A model generated the notes under the pieces. It was not told where the DNA came from. It saw only the letters and a program-made list of their open reading frames with translations, and searched no databases. From CAVTRI01 sp963737075 (GTDB lineage Bacteria; Actinomycetota; Acidimicrobiia; Acidimicrobiales; Palsa-688): 64,000 nucleotides of DNA. The position numbers were made by a program, and so were the translations under genes. Of this stretch, positions 38,754-48,889 are shown one piece after another. The stretch spans positions 248,001 to 312,000 of the forward strand of contig CAVTRI010000002.1 in assembly GCA_963737075.1 (NCBI GenBank), given 5' to 3'. How positions within the stretch are numbered: position 1 is the first letter of the stretch; every line of letters begins with the position of its first letter.

Positions 38754-41548
38754 TGCCCAGGCAGGTGCCGCTCCAGAAGCTGGGCCAGGTGGACGGCCTG
38801 CACGCCGACCAGCTGGTCGAGCTGGGTTCGGCAGGAAAACCCGTCAGCCAGCACGACGGCGCCCGCCGGCGCATCCCGGACTGCCGGCAGCAAGGCGGTC
38901 TCGGCGACCGCGAGCGAGACGTCGTAGTGGCCGCGCTCGACCCCGAAGTTGCCGGCCAGCCCGCAACAGCCCCCCAAGGCACGCACGGTAGCTCCGGCCG
39001 CTGACAGCAGGGCGAGATCAGCGCCCCAGCCCATCACCGCATGGTGATGGCAGTGCGGCTGGGCCACGACATCGACGCCGTCCAGGCGCGGCGGCAGCCA
39101 TCCGTCAGCGGCGGTCAGCAGCTCGGCCAGTGTGCGCACGCCATGGCGCGCCAGCCGGGCGCGCCGGTCGCCCGGCAACAGGTGCACGACGTCGCTGCGC
39201 AGCACGGCCGTGCACGACGGCTCCAGGCCGACGATCGGCGTCTCCGATCGCAGCGCCGGCTCGAGCGCGTCGAGCGTCGCCCGCAGGCGACGGCGGGCGC
39301 CGTCGAGCTGTCCCGTCGAAATCCATGTAAGCCCGCAGCAGACGGGCCGCCCAGGAATGTGCACGCTGTAGCCCGCCGCTTCAAGCACGGCCACCGCGGC
39401 CTGACCCACCTCGGGCGTGAAGGAGTCGGTGAACGTGTCGACCCACAACCACACCGGCTTGCCGCTGGCAGGCGAGGCCCGCGACGAGAACCAGCGTCGG
39501 AACGTTTGCGTCGCGAAGCTAGGCAGGGGTCGCCGGGCGTCGAGGCCTCCCAGCCGCTTGGCGGCGGCGGCGATGGCGGGCTGCCGCAGGGCGGTGTTTG
39601 CCGGCCGGGGTGCAGCCGCGGCCAGCCGAGCCCAGCGGGGCAGCCAGCCGAGGGCGTAGTGGGCCGCCGGGCGGGGCCGACGGCGGTACCGCTGGTAGAG
39701 GGCTTCCGCCTTGTAGGTCGCCATGTCGACGCCCGCAGGGCAGTCGGACGCACACCCCTTGCAGGACAGGCACAAATCCAGGGCTTCCAGTACCTCGGGT
39801 GCCCGCAGCCCGCCCACCAGCGTGCCGTTGGCCGCCTCCTGCAGCACCCGTGCCCGGCCGCGGGTGGAGTCTTTCTCGTCGTGGGTAGCCAGGAACGACG
39901 GGCACATAACGCCACCCGCGCCGGTGGTGTCGGCCCTGCACTTGCCGACCCCGACGCAGCGGTGGACGCCAACCGAGAGGTCGCCAGCGTCGTCTGGGTA
40001 CGCGAATCCGAGCCGGATCTTCAGCGGTTTCGCCAGCGGCAACCGCAGGTCGGCGTCGACCGGCCGGGGATCGACGATGACACCGGGGTTGAGCACGTTG
40101 GCCGGGTCGAAGATCGCCTTGACCGCGCCGAAGAGCGCGATGGCGTCCCGCGAGTACATGTACGGCAGCAGCTCCCCCCGGGCCCGGCCGTCGCCGTGCT
40201 CCCCGGACATCGAGCCGCCGTGGCTGGCGACCAGCTGAGCGGCCTCTTCGAGGAAGGGCCGGAACCGGCCGGGCGCCGATGCCAGCGGGAAGTCGATGCG
40301 GGCGTGCACGCAACCGTCGCCGAAGTGGCCGTAGATCAGGCCGTCCACGCCGTGGTCGGTCATGAGCCGCTCGAACCCGCGTAGGTAAGCGGCCAGTCGG
40401 TCCGGCGGTACCGCGGCGTCCTCCCATCCCGGCCACGCCGGCTCGCCGGCGGGGGTACGCCCTCCCAGGCCCGCCCCGTCCTCACGGATGCGCCACAGCG
40501 CGGTAGCCGCGGAGCCGGCGACCACGGCCGAGTCGACGCAGCCGGCGTCCGCGATCAGCTTGGCGGCCGCAGCGACCGCCTCGGCTTCGGTGTCCCCGGG
40601 CGTTTCCGCGAGCAGCCAGCCATCGCCGCCCGGTAGCGGGGGGACGGATGCCGCACCTCGGCGGCGACGAACGACGTCAACCAGGCGGGCGTCGATGCCC
40701 TCCAGTGCCACCGGTCGGTGGGGCAACAGGGCGGGCACGGCGTCGGCTGCCGCTGGCATGTCGGCGTAGCCGAGTACGGCGAGCGCGACGGCGGGGGGTG
40801 GCTCCACGAGCCGGACCGTCGCCTCCAGGATCACGGCGAGGGTGCCCTCGCTCCCGGAGAGAAATTGGCCGACATCGCCGAAGTCGGGGAGCAAGTGCTC
40901 CATCGAGTAGCCGGACACCTGCCGGCTGAACCGGCCGAATTCGCGACGGATCACCTCCTCGTGTTCGCGGACCAAGGTTTCGAGGGCGGCCGACACCGGG
41001 CCGCGCTGCGACGTCGTGAAACGCGCCCCGCCCCCGGTCAGGACGTCGAGCGCGACGACGTTGTCGGCGCTGCGCCCGTAGGTCATCGCCCGCGGCCCGC
41101 AGGCGTTGTTGCCGATCGATCCTGCGATGGTCGCCCGGGCGTGGGTGGAGGGGTCCGGCCCGTAGCGAAGGCCGAAAGCAGCCGCGCCTCTGGTGACCGT
41201 ATCCAGAATGGCTCCCGGCTGCACGGTGGCGGTCCGGGCGTCAGGGTCCATCGCCAGGACCCGGTGAAGGTGCCGGGACGTGTCGACCACGATGCCGTCG
41301 CCGACAGCGTTCCCGGCAATTGAGGTTCCGGCGCCGCGGACCGTCAGCGGGACGCCGGCCCCGGCCGCCACCTCCCGGGCGGCGACGAGCTCATCGACGT
41401 CGCGAGGGAAGACCACCACCTGGGGCACGACCCGGTAGTTGGAAGCGTCCGAGGAGTACTCCGCCCGCCGCCGTCGCCCGTCGTCGACCTCCTCGAGCCC
41501 GGCGGCGCGCAGAGCAGACGCGAGGTCTCGGGGGTCGGGGGCAGCCAT
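38690..41548 (-). CDS. FAD-binding and (Fe-S)-binding oxidoreductase, D-lactate dehydrogenase-like
   Basis: From ATG 41548 the protein has about 952 residues. The first half is a PCMH/VAO-type FAD domain: VVVFPRDVDELVAAREVAAG, LTVRGAGTSIAGNAVGDGIV and GSIGNNACGPRAM. The second carries Fe-S sites HRCVGVGKCRAD and CLSCKGCASDCPAG, and a CCG-domain with PVCCGLTWISTGQLDGAR. This is the membrane-associated Dld2/YkgEF-like layout fused into one chain, oxidising D-lactate or D-2-hydroxyglutarate. Divergent from the PutA-like gene with 44 bases between; TACCGT (41557-41562) may be its -10, giving a very short leader. Confidence 0.9.
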   Translation of the reverse strand: MAAPDPRDLASALRAAGLEEVDDGRRRRAEYSSDASNYRVVPQVVVFPRDVDELVAAREVAAGAGVPLTVRGAGTSIAGNAVGDGIVVDTSRHLHRVLAMDPDARTATVQPGAILDTVTRGAAAFGLRYGPDPSTHARATIAGSIGNNACGPRAMTYGRSADNVVALDVLTGGGARFTTSQRGPVSAALETLVREHEEVIRREFGRFSRQVSGYSMEHLLPDFGDVGQFLSGSEGTLAVILEATVRLVEPPPAVALAVLGYADMPAAADAVPALLPHRPVALEGIDARLVDVVRRRRGAASVPPLPGGDGWLLAETPGDTEAEAVAAAAKLIADAGCVDSAVVAGSAATALWRIREDGAGLGGRTPAGEPAWPGWEDAAVPPDRLAAYLRGFERLMTDHGVDGLIYGHFGDGCVHARIDFPLASAPGRFRPFLEEAAQLVASHGGSMSGEHGDGRARGELLPYMYSRDAIALFGAVKAIFDPANVLNPGVIVDPRPVDADLRLPLAKPLKIRLGFAYPDDAGDLSVGVHRCVGVGKCRADTTGAGGVMCPSFLATHDEKDSTRGRARVLQEAANGTLVGGLRAPEVLEALDLCLSCKGCASDCPAGVDMATYKAEALYQRYRRRPRPAAHYALGWLPRWARLAAAAPRPANTALRQPAIAAAAKRLGGLDARRPLPSFATQTFRRWFSSRASPASGKPVWLWVDTFTDSFTPEVGQAAVAVLEAAGYSVHIPGRPVCCGLTWISTGQLDGARRRLRATLDALEPALRSETPIVGLEPSCTAVLRSDVVHLLPGDRRARLARHGVRTLAELLTAADGWLPPRLDGVDVVAQPHCHHHAVMGWGADLALLSAAGATVRALGGCCGLAGNFGVERGHYDVSLAVAETALLPAVRDAPAGAVVLADGFSCRTQLDQLVGVQAVHLAQLLERHLPGHYERASNSRRTSSRRASRVRS

Positions 41549-41592
41549 CAGGGTCGACGGTATCGTCAGCCGGGGCGCGACGATGGCCACGC

Positions 41593-44500
41593 ATGGCCGG
41601 AGAGGACGACCCAGCGCTCGTCGCAGCTGCCGCCGAAGACCTCGCCGATCGGCTCCTCACTGACGCCCTCGGACGCCGGACGTGGCGGGAGCGCGCTCAG
41701 GGGCGGCGGATCGCCCGCCTGCTGAATGACCCCGCCGGATTAGCGTTCACGGTGGCCCTGACCGACGAGGTGCTGCGCATCCGCGATCCGGCGCGCGCGG
41801 CCGAGCATTTCCGCAACGTGGCCGCCGACCCCGCTGCGGCCCGGTTCCTCGGCCCACTCGACCGGGCCCTCCTCGCCGCTGGGCGTCGCCTCGCGACCGC
41901 GCTCCCCGGCGCCGTGATGCCGCTGGTGCGCCAGCGAGTCCGCACTGAACTCGCCGGCTTCGTAGTGCCCGCCGAATCCCGCCCTTTTGGTCGCTACCTG
42001 GCCCGCCGCCGGGCCGAGGGCGTACGGGTGAACGTCAACCTCCTTGGAGAGGCGATCCTCGGAGAAGACGAGGCCCGGCGGCGGACTGACGCGGTGACGG
42101 CCTTACTGAGCCGGCCAGATGTCGACTATGTGTCGGTGAAAGTGTCGTCGATCTGCGCCCAGCTCAACATCGCCGCCTTCGACGACGAGGTGGATCGGGT
42201 GGCCGCCCGGCTGCGGCAGCTGTACGACGAGGCGTTGCGCCACCGCCCGCCGAAGTTCGTCAATCTCGACATGGAGGAGTATCGCGACCTGGACCTGACG
42301 GTCGCCGCGTTCCGACGGGTCCTCGACGAACCCAGCTACGAGCGGCTGGACGCTGGAATCGTGCTGCAGGCGTACGTGCCGGACTCGTTCGCCGTGCTCG
42401 ACGACCTGGTGACGTGGGCGCGGCATCGTCATGCCCGATGCGGCAGCAGCATCAAAATCCGTTTGGTGAAAGGCGCAAACCTCGCGATGGAAACGGTCGA
42501 GGCGGAGCTGGCGGGGTGGCAGCCGGCCACGTTCGCTGCCAAGAGCGAGGTGGACGCTAGCTACAAGCGGCTGCTGGGACTCGCCCTGTGGCCTGCCAAC
42601 GCGGGCGCGCTCCGGGTCGGCGTGGCATCCCACAACCTCTTCGAGCTGGCGTGGGCGCTGACCCTCAGCGAGGCGAGGGGCGTGCGCGACATGGTCGAAG
42701 TCGAAATGCTCGAAGGGATGGCGCCCGCCAGCGCCCGCGCCGTCCGTGAGGCCGCCGGAGGCCTGCTGCTCTACGCCCCGGTCGCCCGCCGAGCGGACGC
42801 CGAGTCAACGATCGCCTACCTGGTGCGCCGCTTCGACGAGAACACCGGACCGGACAACTTCCTCCGCCACCAGTTCTCGCTCTTCCCCACCTCGCAACAG
42901 TGGATTGCCGAGCGGGAACGCTTCCAGGCCTCGGTCAAGGAGCGCCTCCTCCCACCACCCCCCTCGCGCCGCGCCGGCCCGGCATCAGCGCCCGGCAACG
43001 GGTTTACAAACCGACCGGACACCGACGTCGCCGTCGCCGCCAACCGCCGCTGGCTCGCGGCTCAACTGCGGCCGCTTCCCGAGCTCGGCATCGACGTCGT
43101 GCCGGCGGTGGTTGCCGGGCGGACGGTGGCGGAACTCCCCTTGCGCGACGGCGTCGACCCCGGGGAACCGGGCCGGGTCGCCTATCGGTGGGCGGCGTGC
43201 ACCCCGGAGATCGTCGACGAAGCCGTCGCCGCCGCCCGGACAGCCGGAACCCGCTGGCGAGCGACCCCGATCGGCGATCGGGCGCGCCTGGTGCGGGAAG
43301 TCGGTGCCGTGTTGCAGGCCGACCGCGGCCGGCTCGTCGGCGTGATGGCCCGCGATGGCGGCAAGACCTTTTCCGAGGGCGACCCGGAAGTCTCCGAGGC
43401 CGTCGACTTTTCCCATTACTACGCCGAACGCGCGCTTGATTTGGACGACCAGTTCGTTCCCTACGGGACCATCGCCGTCGTTCCGCCGTGGAACTTCCCG
43501 CTTGCGATCCCCGCCGGCGGCGTCCTTGCTGCACTGGCGGCCGGCAACGCGGTCCTCTTCAAGCCGGCCCCGGAAACCGTCGCTACCGGTTGGGCCCTGG
43601 CAGAAGCCTGCTGGCGGGCCGGGATTCCGCGGGACGTGCTGCAGTTCGTACCTTGCGCCGACGACGACGCCGGCCGCCGCCTGATCGCCCATCGGGGCGT
43701 GGACGCGGTGGTGCTGACGGGGTCATGGGACACGGCCAGGATGTTCCTCGGCTGGCGGCCGGGGCTGGCGCTCCACGCGGAAACCAGCGGCAAGAACGCC
43801 ATGCTGATCACCGCAACCGCCGATCTCGACCAGGCGGTCGCGGATCTGGTCCTCTCGGCGTTCGGCCATGCCGGACAGAAGTGCTCAGCCGCCAGCCTGG
43901 CCATCGTGGAGGCGTCGGTGTACGACGATCCTCGCTTCCGCAGGCAATTGGCGGACGCCGTCCGCTCACTCCGATCCGGGCCGGGCTGGCATCTGCGCAC
44001 CACCATGGGCCCGCTCATCCGACCGCCCGAGGGCCCGCTGGCCCGGGCGTTGGGACACCTCGACTCCGGCGAGTGGTGGCTTGTCCAGCCCCGCCAGGTC
44101 GGCGACAACCCCCATCAGTGGACGCCGGGTGTGAAGTTCGGGGTGGCGCCCGGTTCCTGGTTTCATCTGACGGAGTGCTTCGGGCCCGTGCTGGGCGTCA
44201 TGCGGGCGAAGGACCTCGACGAGGCCGTCGTCTGGCAGAACCAGCCTGCCTACGGCCTGACTGCCGGGCTGCAGTCGCTCGACCCGGCCGAGATCGCGGT
44301 GTGGCGGGACCGGGTCGAGGCGGGCAACCTGTATGTCAACCGCCACATAACGGGCGCCATCGTTCGTCGCCAACCGTTCGGCGGCTGGAAGCGGTCGGTG
44401 GTCGGCCCCGGCGCCAAGACCGGCGGGCCGTCGTACGTGGCCAGCCTCGGGGCGCCGTCGGGGAGATTCGACGGCGATCTGGACACCTGGCGAGCCGAGG

Positions 44501-44931
44501 CGGAGCGCATATGGCGGGACGAAATGGGTCCTGCGGACCCGAGCGGGCTGCGGGCCGAGAGCAACGTGCTGCGCTGGCGGTCGCTGCGCGCGGTGCTCCT
44601 CCACGCCGGCGCCGACGTCCGCGAAGACGAGGTGGCACGGGCGTTGGCCACCGCGGAAGCGCTCGAGGTGTCTGTCGAGATCGTTGACAGCGACGACCAG
44701 CTCGCCGACGCGCTGCCCCGGCGGAACGTCGACAAGGTGCGGTTGCTCGGCGCCGTCCCGCCCGCGTTCGTCCTGGCCGCACACGACGCCGGCCACTGGG
44801 TCGACACCGCACCCGTGGGCCAGCATCCGCGTGTCGAGGCCCGGCGCTGGGCGCGAGAGCAAGCGGTGAGCGAGACCCGGCATCGCCACGGCGACGTCAC
44901 GCGGCGCCGGCCAGCACTCCTCGACGGCTGA
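41593..44931 (+). CDS. putA: Bifunctional proline dehydrogenase/L-glutamate gamma-semialdehyde dehydrogenase
   Basis: The 1,112-residue protein has a PRODH barrel (about 100-430; VRVNVNLLGEAILGEDEARR, SSIKIRLVKGANLAMETVEA at about 284) and an aldehyde dehydrogenase (about 510-980; PPWNFPLAIPAGGVLAALAA near 630, Glu about 730, catalytic Cys about 764 in AGQKCSAAS). There is no N-terminal DNA-binding domain, so it is a plain enzyme. It oxidises proline to glutamate using FAD and NAD, with P5C channelled. The C-terminal 130 residues are a typical PutA tail. It is divergent from the FAD/Fe-S dehydrogenase, perhaps sharing a promoter region. Confidence 0.95.
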   Translation: MAGEDDPALVAAAAEDLADRLLTDALGRRTWRERAQGRRIARLLNDPAGLAFTVALTDEVLRIRDPARAAEHFRNVAADPAAARFLGPLDRALLAAGRRLATALPGAVMPLVRQRVRTELAGFVVPAESRPFGRYLARRRAEGVRVNVNLLGEAILGEDEARRRTDAVTALLSRPDVDYVSVKVSSICAQLNIAAFDDEVDRVAARLRQLYDEALRHRPPKFVNLDMEEYRDLDLTVAAFRRVLDEPSYERLDAGIVLQAYVPDSFAVLDDLVTWARHRHARCGSSIKIRLVKGANLAMETVEAELAGWQPATFAAKSEVDASYKRLLGLALWPANAGALRVGVASHNLFELAWALTLSEARGVRDMVEVEMLEGMAPASARAVREAAGGLLLYAPVARRADAESTIAYLVRRFDENTGPDNFLRHQFSLFPTSQQWIAERERFQASVKERLLPPPPSRRAGPASAPGNGFTNRPDTDVAVAANRRWLAAQLRPLPELGIDVVPAVVAGRTVAELPLRDGVDPGEPGRVAYRWAACTPEIVDEAVAAARTAGTRWRATPIGDRARLVREVGAVLQADRGRLVGVMARDGGKTFSEGDPEVSEAVDFSHYYAERALDLDDQFVPYGTIAVVPPWNFPLAIPAGGVLAALAAGNAVLFKPAPETVATGWALAEACWRAGIPRDVLQFVPCADDDAGRRLIAHRGVDAVVLTGSWDTARMFLGWRPGLALHAETSGKNAMLITATADLDQAVADLVLSAFGHAGQKCSAASLAIVEASVYDDPRFRRQLADAVRSLRSGPGWHLRTTMGPLIRPPEGPLARALGHLDSGEWWLVQPRQVGDNPHQWTPGVKFGVAPGSWFHLTECFGPVLGVMRAKDLDEAVVWQNQPAYGLTAGLQSLDPAEIAVWRDRVEAGNLYVNRHITGAIVRRQPFGGWKRSVVGPGAKTGGPSYVASLGAPSGRFDGDLDTWRAEAERIWRDEMGPADPSGLRAESNVLRWRSLRAVLLHAGADVREDEVARALATAEALEVSVEIVDSDDQLADALPRRNVDKVRLLGAVPPAFVLAAHDAGHWVDTAPVGQHPRVEARRWAREQAVSETRHRHGDVTRRRPALLDG

Positions 44932-44996
44932 AGCCCTGCGGGTCTTCTGACCAATCGCTCACGGTCCCATCACATCTGAGGGCCAGGCTGGCGACG

Positions 44997-45479
44997 ATGA
45001 CGTACTGGAACCCGCCGCCCGACCCCACTCAGCACCACTTCCAGCCGTATGAGCCGCTCTCCTTCTCTCAGCCACCGCGCCGCCGGCGCCGCCTCCTGTG
45101 GTCGTTGATGGGCGGCTTGGTCGTCGCCGGGGCAGTGGCTGCCACGGTCGTGCTCACCACGTCCGGCTCGTCGTCCAGGGCCAGCGCCACGCCGCTGCCG
45201 ACGACGATCCCTTCGTCCCCCTCCACGACCGCGCCCCACCGCGTCGCCACCCGGCCTGCGGTGCGGGGGACGATCGAGGCCGAACAGGGATCCACCTGGA
45301 CCCTGAAAACCGCCCGCGGAGCCACGGTCACCGTCACCGTCACTCCGCAGACCGCGTGGGGCACGCCGGCCGCGCCCGCCACCGAGAGCCAGTTCGTCAC
45401 CGGTGACAAGGTGGTGGTCATGGGCCACCGGGCACACGGGTCCGTCACGGCCACGCGGGTGTTGACGTCCCGCGCGTAG
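44997..45479 (+). CDS. Membrane-anchored protein with DUF5666-like domain
   Basis: The 160-residue protein has a Pro-rich start, RRRRRLL and one membrane helix (about 34-54; WSLMGGLVVAGAVAATVVLT). A Ser/Thr/Pro linker follows. The outer domain has VRGTIEAEQGSTWTLKTARG, then VTVTVTPQTAWGTP and FVTGDKVVVMGHRAHGSVTA, with the alternating strands of DUF5666 OB-like proteins. Function unknown. A methyltransferase gene follows 14 bases on. Confidence 0.75.
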   Translation: MTYWNPPPDPTQHHFQPYEPLSFSQPPRRRRRLLWSLMGGLVVAGAVAATVVLTTSGSSSRASATPLPTTIPSSPSTTAPHRVATRPAVRGTIEAEQGSTWTLKTARGATVTVTVTPQTAWGTPAAPATESQFVTGDKVVVMGHRAHGSVTATRVLTSRA

Positions 45480-45493
45480 GCTCGGGGGTCGGC

Positions 45494-46567
45494 ATGACCG
45501 CACTTTCTGACCCAGACAAGCTGGCCGCCCTCGCCCTTCAAGTCTGGAAATACAAAGAGGGCGAGGTCGTGTCGCTGATGATCCATCTCGGCGACCGCCT
45601 CGGTTTGTACAAGGCGATGGCCGGCGCGGGGCCACTCACCGCCGAGGAGCTGGCCGCTCGCACCGGCACGCAGACCCGATGGGTGCTCGAGTGGATTCGT
45701 AGCCAGGCGGCTGCCGGACTGATCGAGTCCCAGGACGGCGAGACCTTCGAGCTCGGGCCGGAGGCAGCGGAAGTGCTCGCCAACCGCTCCGGGAGTCTGT
45801 GGTTCGCGGGCGGCGCGTTCCAGGGTGGCGTCGCCCCGCCGGACGTGGTGGACCGGTTAGCGACCTCGTTTCGCACCGGAATCGGGCTGAGCTACGACGA
45901 CCTGGGCCCGTCGGCGGCGCACGCGGTGGAATCCATGCTCGAGCCGTGGACACGTCTGGCCCTGGTGCCACGGATCCTGCCCGCGCTCGATGGGGTCGTG
46001 GACCGTCTCGAGGGCGGGGGCCGGGTCGCGGACGTGGGCTGCGGAGCAGGAGTCGCATTGCTGAGCGTGGCGGCCGCCTTTCCCAAGAGTCAATGTGAGG
46101 GTTGGGATCCGTCCCGCCACGCCATTGCACGCGCCCGCCGCAACGCCGAGCAGGCCAAGTTCGCCAACGTGGCGTTCCACCTGGCTCCGGCCGTTGACCT
46201 TCCCCGGGGGCCGACCTTTGACCTCGTCATGGCCCTCGACTGCGTGCACGACATGCCCGGCCCGGCTGAGGCGCTGGCGGCGATGCGGCGGACCCTCCAC
46301 GACGACGGGACGTTGCTCATCAAGGACATCAAGTCGACCGGCACCTGGGCGGGCGACCAGCGCAACCCGTTGCTGGCGTTGATGTACGGGACGTCGGTCG
46401 CGGTGTGCATGTCGGCCGCCCTGTCCGAGCCGGGCGGGGCGGGGCTCGGGACGCTCGGTTTCTATCCGGAGCGAGCGAAGGCCATGTGCGAGGCGGCAGG
46501 GTTCACACGGTTCACCGTCCACGACCTGGACGACCCCGCCAACCTGTACTACGAGGTGCGGCCCTAG
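45494..46567 (+). CDS. SAM-dependent methyltransferase with N-terminal winged helix
   Basis: The 357-residue protein starts with a winged-helix dimerisation domain (about 20-95; LTAEELAARTGTQTRWVLEW, GLIESQDGETFELGPEAAEV) and a linker. Next is the SAM domain with RVADVGCGAGVALLSVAAAF (about 176-195), GWDPS, LVMALDCVHDMPGPAEALAA and LLIKDIK. This resembles Rv2258c-like O-methyltransferases of actinomycetes. Substrate unknown. It follows the membrane protein gene directly. Confidence 0.93.
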   Translation: MTALSDPDKLAALALQVWKYKEGEVVSLMIHLGDRLGLYKAMAGAGPLTAEELAARTGTQTRWVLEWIRSQAAAGLIESQDGETFELGPEAAEVLANRSGSLWFAGGAFQGGVAPPDVVDRLATSFRTGIGLSYDDLGPSAAHAVESMLEPWTRLALVPRILPALDGVVDRLEGGGRVADVGCGAGVALLSVAAAFPKSQCEGWDPSRHAIARARRNAEQAKFANVAFHLAPAVDLPRGPTFDLVMALDCVHDMPGPAEALAAMRRTLHDDGTLLIKDIKSTGTWAGDQRNPLLALMYGTSVAVCMSAALSEPGGAGLGTLGFYPERAKAMCEAAGFTRFTVHDLDDPANLYYEVRP

Positions 46568-46572
46568 TTCCC

Positions 46573-47717
46573 TCACGGCGGGTTGGCGGCGCGGAGCCCT
46601 GCTCGGCGGTCCCGGTCGGTTTTGTCGTGGTGGTCGACCCAGCATCGGGGTTGGAGATTGGCGTAGGTGGTGAGGCCGCCGTTCGCAACCGGGTTGACGT
46701 GATCCCATTCGAGACCCCATCGCCGGCCGCAGTCGGCGCATGCTGCTCCGGTGAACTGCGGGACGGGTCCGAGGTCGAGCGCGGTTTGCAGCTCGGCGGG
46801 CCGGTGACGCCCGAAATGCTTGATGCTGTAGATGGACACCCCGTCGTGCAACACCGCCCTCAGGAATGCGTCGTGGGCGAGCTCTTTGGCGACGGCGACA
46901 GGAAGGGGCCCGCCGTCGATGATGTGGCACACTTCGCCGGGATGGGTATGGCCGCGTCGCCAGGCGAAGAGGTCGCACACGATGACCAGCTGCGTCGCGT
47001 CCCCCGCCGCGCCGGCCGGCCGCCGCCGGTAGCCAGCGCGGCGAGAGCGTCGGCGGCGTGGGCTTCGAAGCGCTCGGTGGCGCCGGCCTGGCGGGCAGCC
47101 CGGCGGGCCCGCTGCGCGTCCGCTTCCACCCGGCGCACCAACGGCAGGCCGGTCTCAGGCCGGAGGCCCCCGGTAAAGCACACCATGCCCAGCCGGTCCC
47201 GCCAGTGGCGGAGGCAACGGGCTTCGTGCTGGCGGCGGTGTAGATCTTCCACCGGAGTGTGCGACTGACGCCACTGGCGGGCGTGGTCCCGTACGTCGGT
47301 CAGGTTTGATCGGCGGGCTCTCTCGAGCAGGCCGGTCTCGGCGCCGCGGGTTTCCGCCTCCGCCCGGGTGATCTCCGCGGCTTGCGCAACCGACACTTCT
47401 CCGGCTACCAGCGCGGCTTTCGTGTCGGGGCAGTCAGCGAGGCCGGAGGCGGTCTCTAACGTGTGGCGCGCCTGCGCGACGGTGGCGCCGGTGTGTCGGG
47501 CCACCCAGCCGGCTCCATCTCGGAACCCTCTCTGGTGGTGGGCGCCACAGTCGACCGCCCTCACGGAGGCGAACAGCCGTGCCGCCGCGCACGCGTTCTC
47601 GACGGCCGCCAGCTCCTCCGCCAGCCGGGCGCACTCCGCCCCCGACAGCAGACCGGCGTTGAACTCCGCGAGCGCCTCCCGGAACGCCACCGCCAACTCG
47701 AGCACCGAGGCCAACAC
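46573..47717 (-). pseudogene. DUF222/HNH endonuclease protein, frameshifted
   Basis: GTG 47717 has GGAGGAGGG upstream and opens a DUF222 domain (SVLELAVAFREALAEFNAGL, HHQRGFRDGAGWVARHTGAT, GLADCPDTKAALVAGEVSVA). At the CCCCC run 47001-47005 (GGGGG in the message) the frame moves. The expected VCDLFAWRRGHTHPGEVCHI, GPLPVAVAKELAHDAFL and the HNH motif (CADCGRRWGLEWDHVNPVAN with LQPRCWVDHHDKT) are in the next frame to 46573. One base change would restore about 380 residues. Family members are common in actinomycetes and may be mobile. Confidence 0.85.
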
Positions 47718-47907
47718 CAACCCTCCTCCACAGCCATCTTCTTGTGTGAGGAGGTCGTGAGCCCGGCCTCGAGGCGTCACCCACCACCATATCGGAACAC
47801 ACGTTCGCCGTCAAGCTGACGCCGTGAGAATTTTCGGCGGGGTAAGGCGCAAAACATGGGTTGGCGCGGACGGCTGCGGTGAGTACCTGACCACTATGGT
47901 CGGGCGC

Positions 47908-48873
47908 ATGAGCGATCTCCGTCACAGGGTCGTCGACGCCAACGCCATCCGCCTGCACCTCGTCGAACAGGGCGACGGACCGGTGGTGCTGTTCGTGCAC
48001 GGGTTCCCTGAGTCGTGGTACTCGTGGCGCCACCAGTTGCCGGCGGTGGCGGCGGCCGGCTTTCGCGCCGTGGCCATCGACGTTCGCGGGTACGGGCGCA
48101 GCTCCGCCCCCTACGAGGTCGACGCCTACGGCATGCTGGCCCACGTCGCGGACAACCTGGGCGCGGTCGCCGCACTTGGCGCCGCGCAAGCGGTGATCGT
48201 CGGCCACGACTGGGGATCTCCGATCGCCGCCCACTCGGCGCTGCTTCGTCCCGACGTCTTCCGCGCCGTGGCATTCCTGTCGGTGGCATACTCGCCGCCC
48301 GGGGGCGGCCGTCCGACAGAGGTGTTCTCGCGCATGGGCGGCGGTGAGGAGTTCTACATCAACTACTTCCAGCAGCCGGGCCGCGCCGAGGCAGAGATCG
48401 AGGAGGACGTGCGCGGCTGGCTGCTCGGCATGTACATCGCAGCCTCGGGCGACGCAGTCTCGCCTCCGGGCGGCGGAACCATGGCCACCGTTCGGCCGGG
48501 TGGGAAGCTGAAGGACAGGTTTGTGATCCCCGACACGCTGCCCGCGTGGCTTACCGAAGAGGACCTCGACTTCTACGTGGGCGAGTTCGAGCGCACCGGG
48601 TTTCGCGGCGCGCTAAACCGCTACCGCAACGTCGACCGGGACTGGATCGACACGCGAGCCTGGCGCGGATTGCCGATCCGCCAACCATCGCTGTTCATCG
48701 GCGGCGAGCGTGACGGACCCACCGTCTGGGGCGCTGGCGCCATCGCCCGCTATGGCGAAACGCTCCCGGGCCTCCGGGGCTCCCACATTCTCCCGGCATG
48801 TGGGCATTGGGTGCAGCAGGAGCGGGCCGATGACGTCAATCAGATCCTCGTCGAATGGTTGAAAACCCTCTGA
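47908..48873 (+). CDS. Alpha/beta hydrolase, epoxide hydrolase-like
   Basis: The 321-residue protein has LFVHGFPESWYSWRHQLPAV (oxyanion HGFP), AIDVRGYGRSSAP, nucleophile Asp in IVGHDWGSPIAAHSAL, cap-domain tyrosines in FYINYFQQPGRAE, and the charge-relay His in CGHWVQQE. GHDWG and the cap Tyr are epoxide hydrolase signs; the catalytic acid is likely in GGERDGPT. TATGGT ends seven bases before the ATG, so it is probably leaderless. Confidence 0.92.
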   Translation: MSDLRHRVVDANAIRLHLVEQGDGPVVLFVHGFPESWYSWRHQLPAVAAAGFRAVAIDVRGYGRSSAPYEVDAYGMLAHVADNLGAVAALGAAQAVIVGHDWGSPIAAHSALLRPDVFRAVAFLSVAYSPPGGGRPTEVFSRMGGGEEFYINYFQQPGRAEAEIEEDVRGWLLGMYIAASGDAVSPPGGGTMATVRPGGKLKDRFVIPDTLPAWLTEEDLDFYVGEFERTGFRGALNRYRNVDRDWIDTRAWRGLPIRQPSLFIGGERDGPTVWGAGAIARYGETLPGLRGSHILPACGHWVQQERADDVNQILVEWLKTL

Positions 48874-48889
48874 CGCTGAATGACGACAT

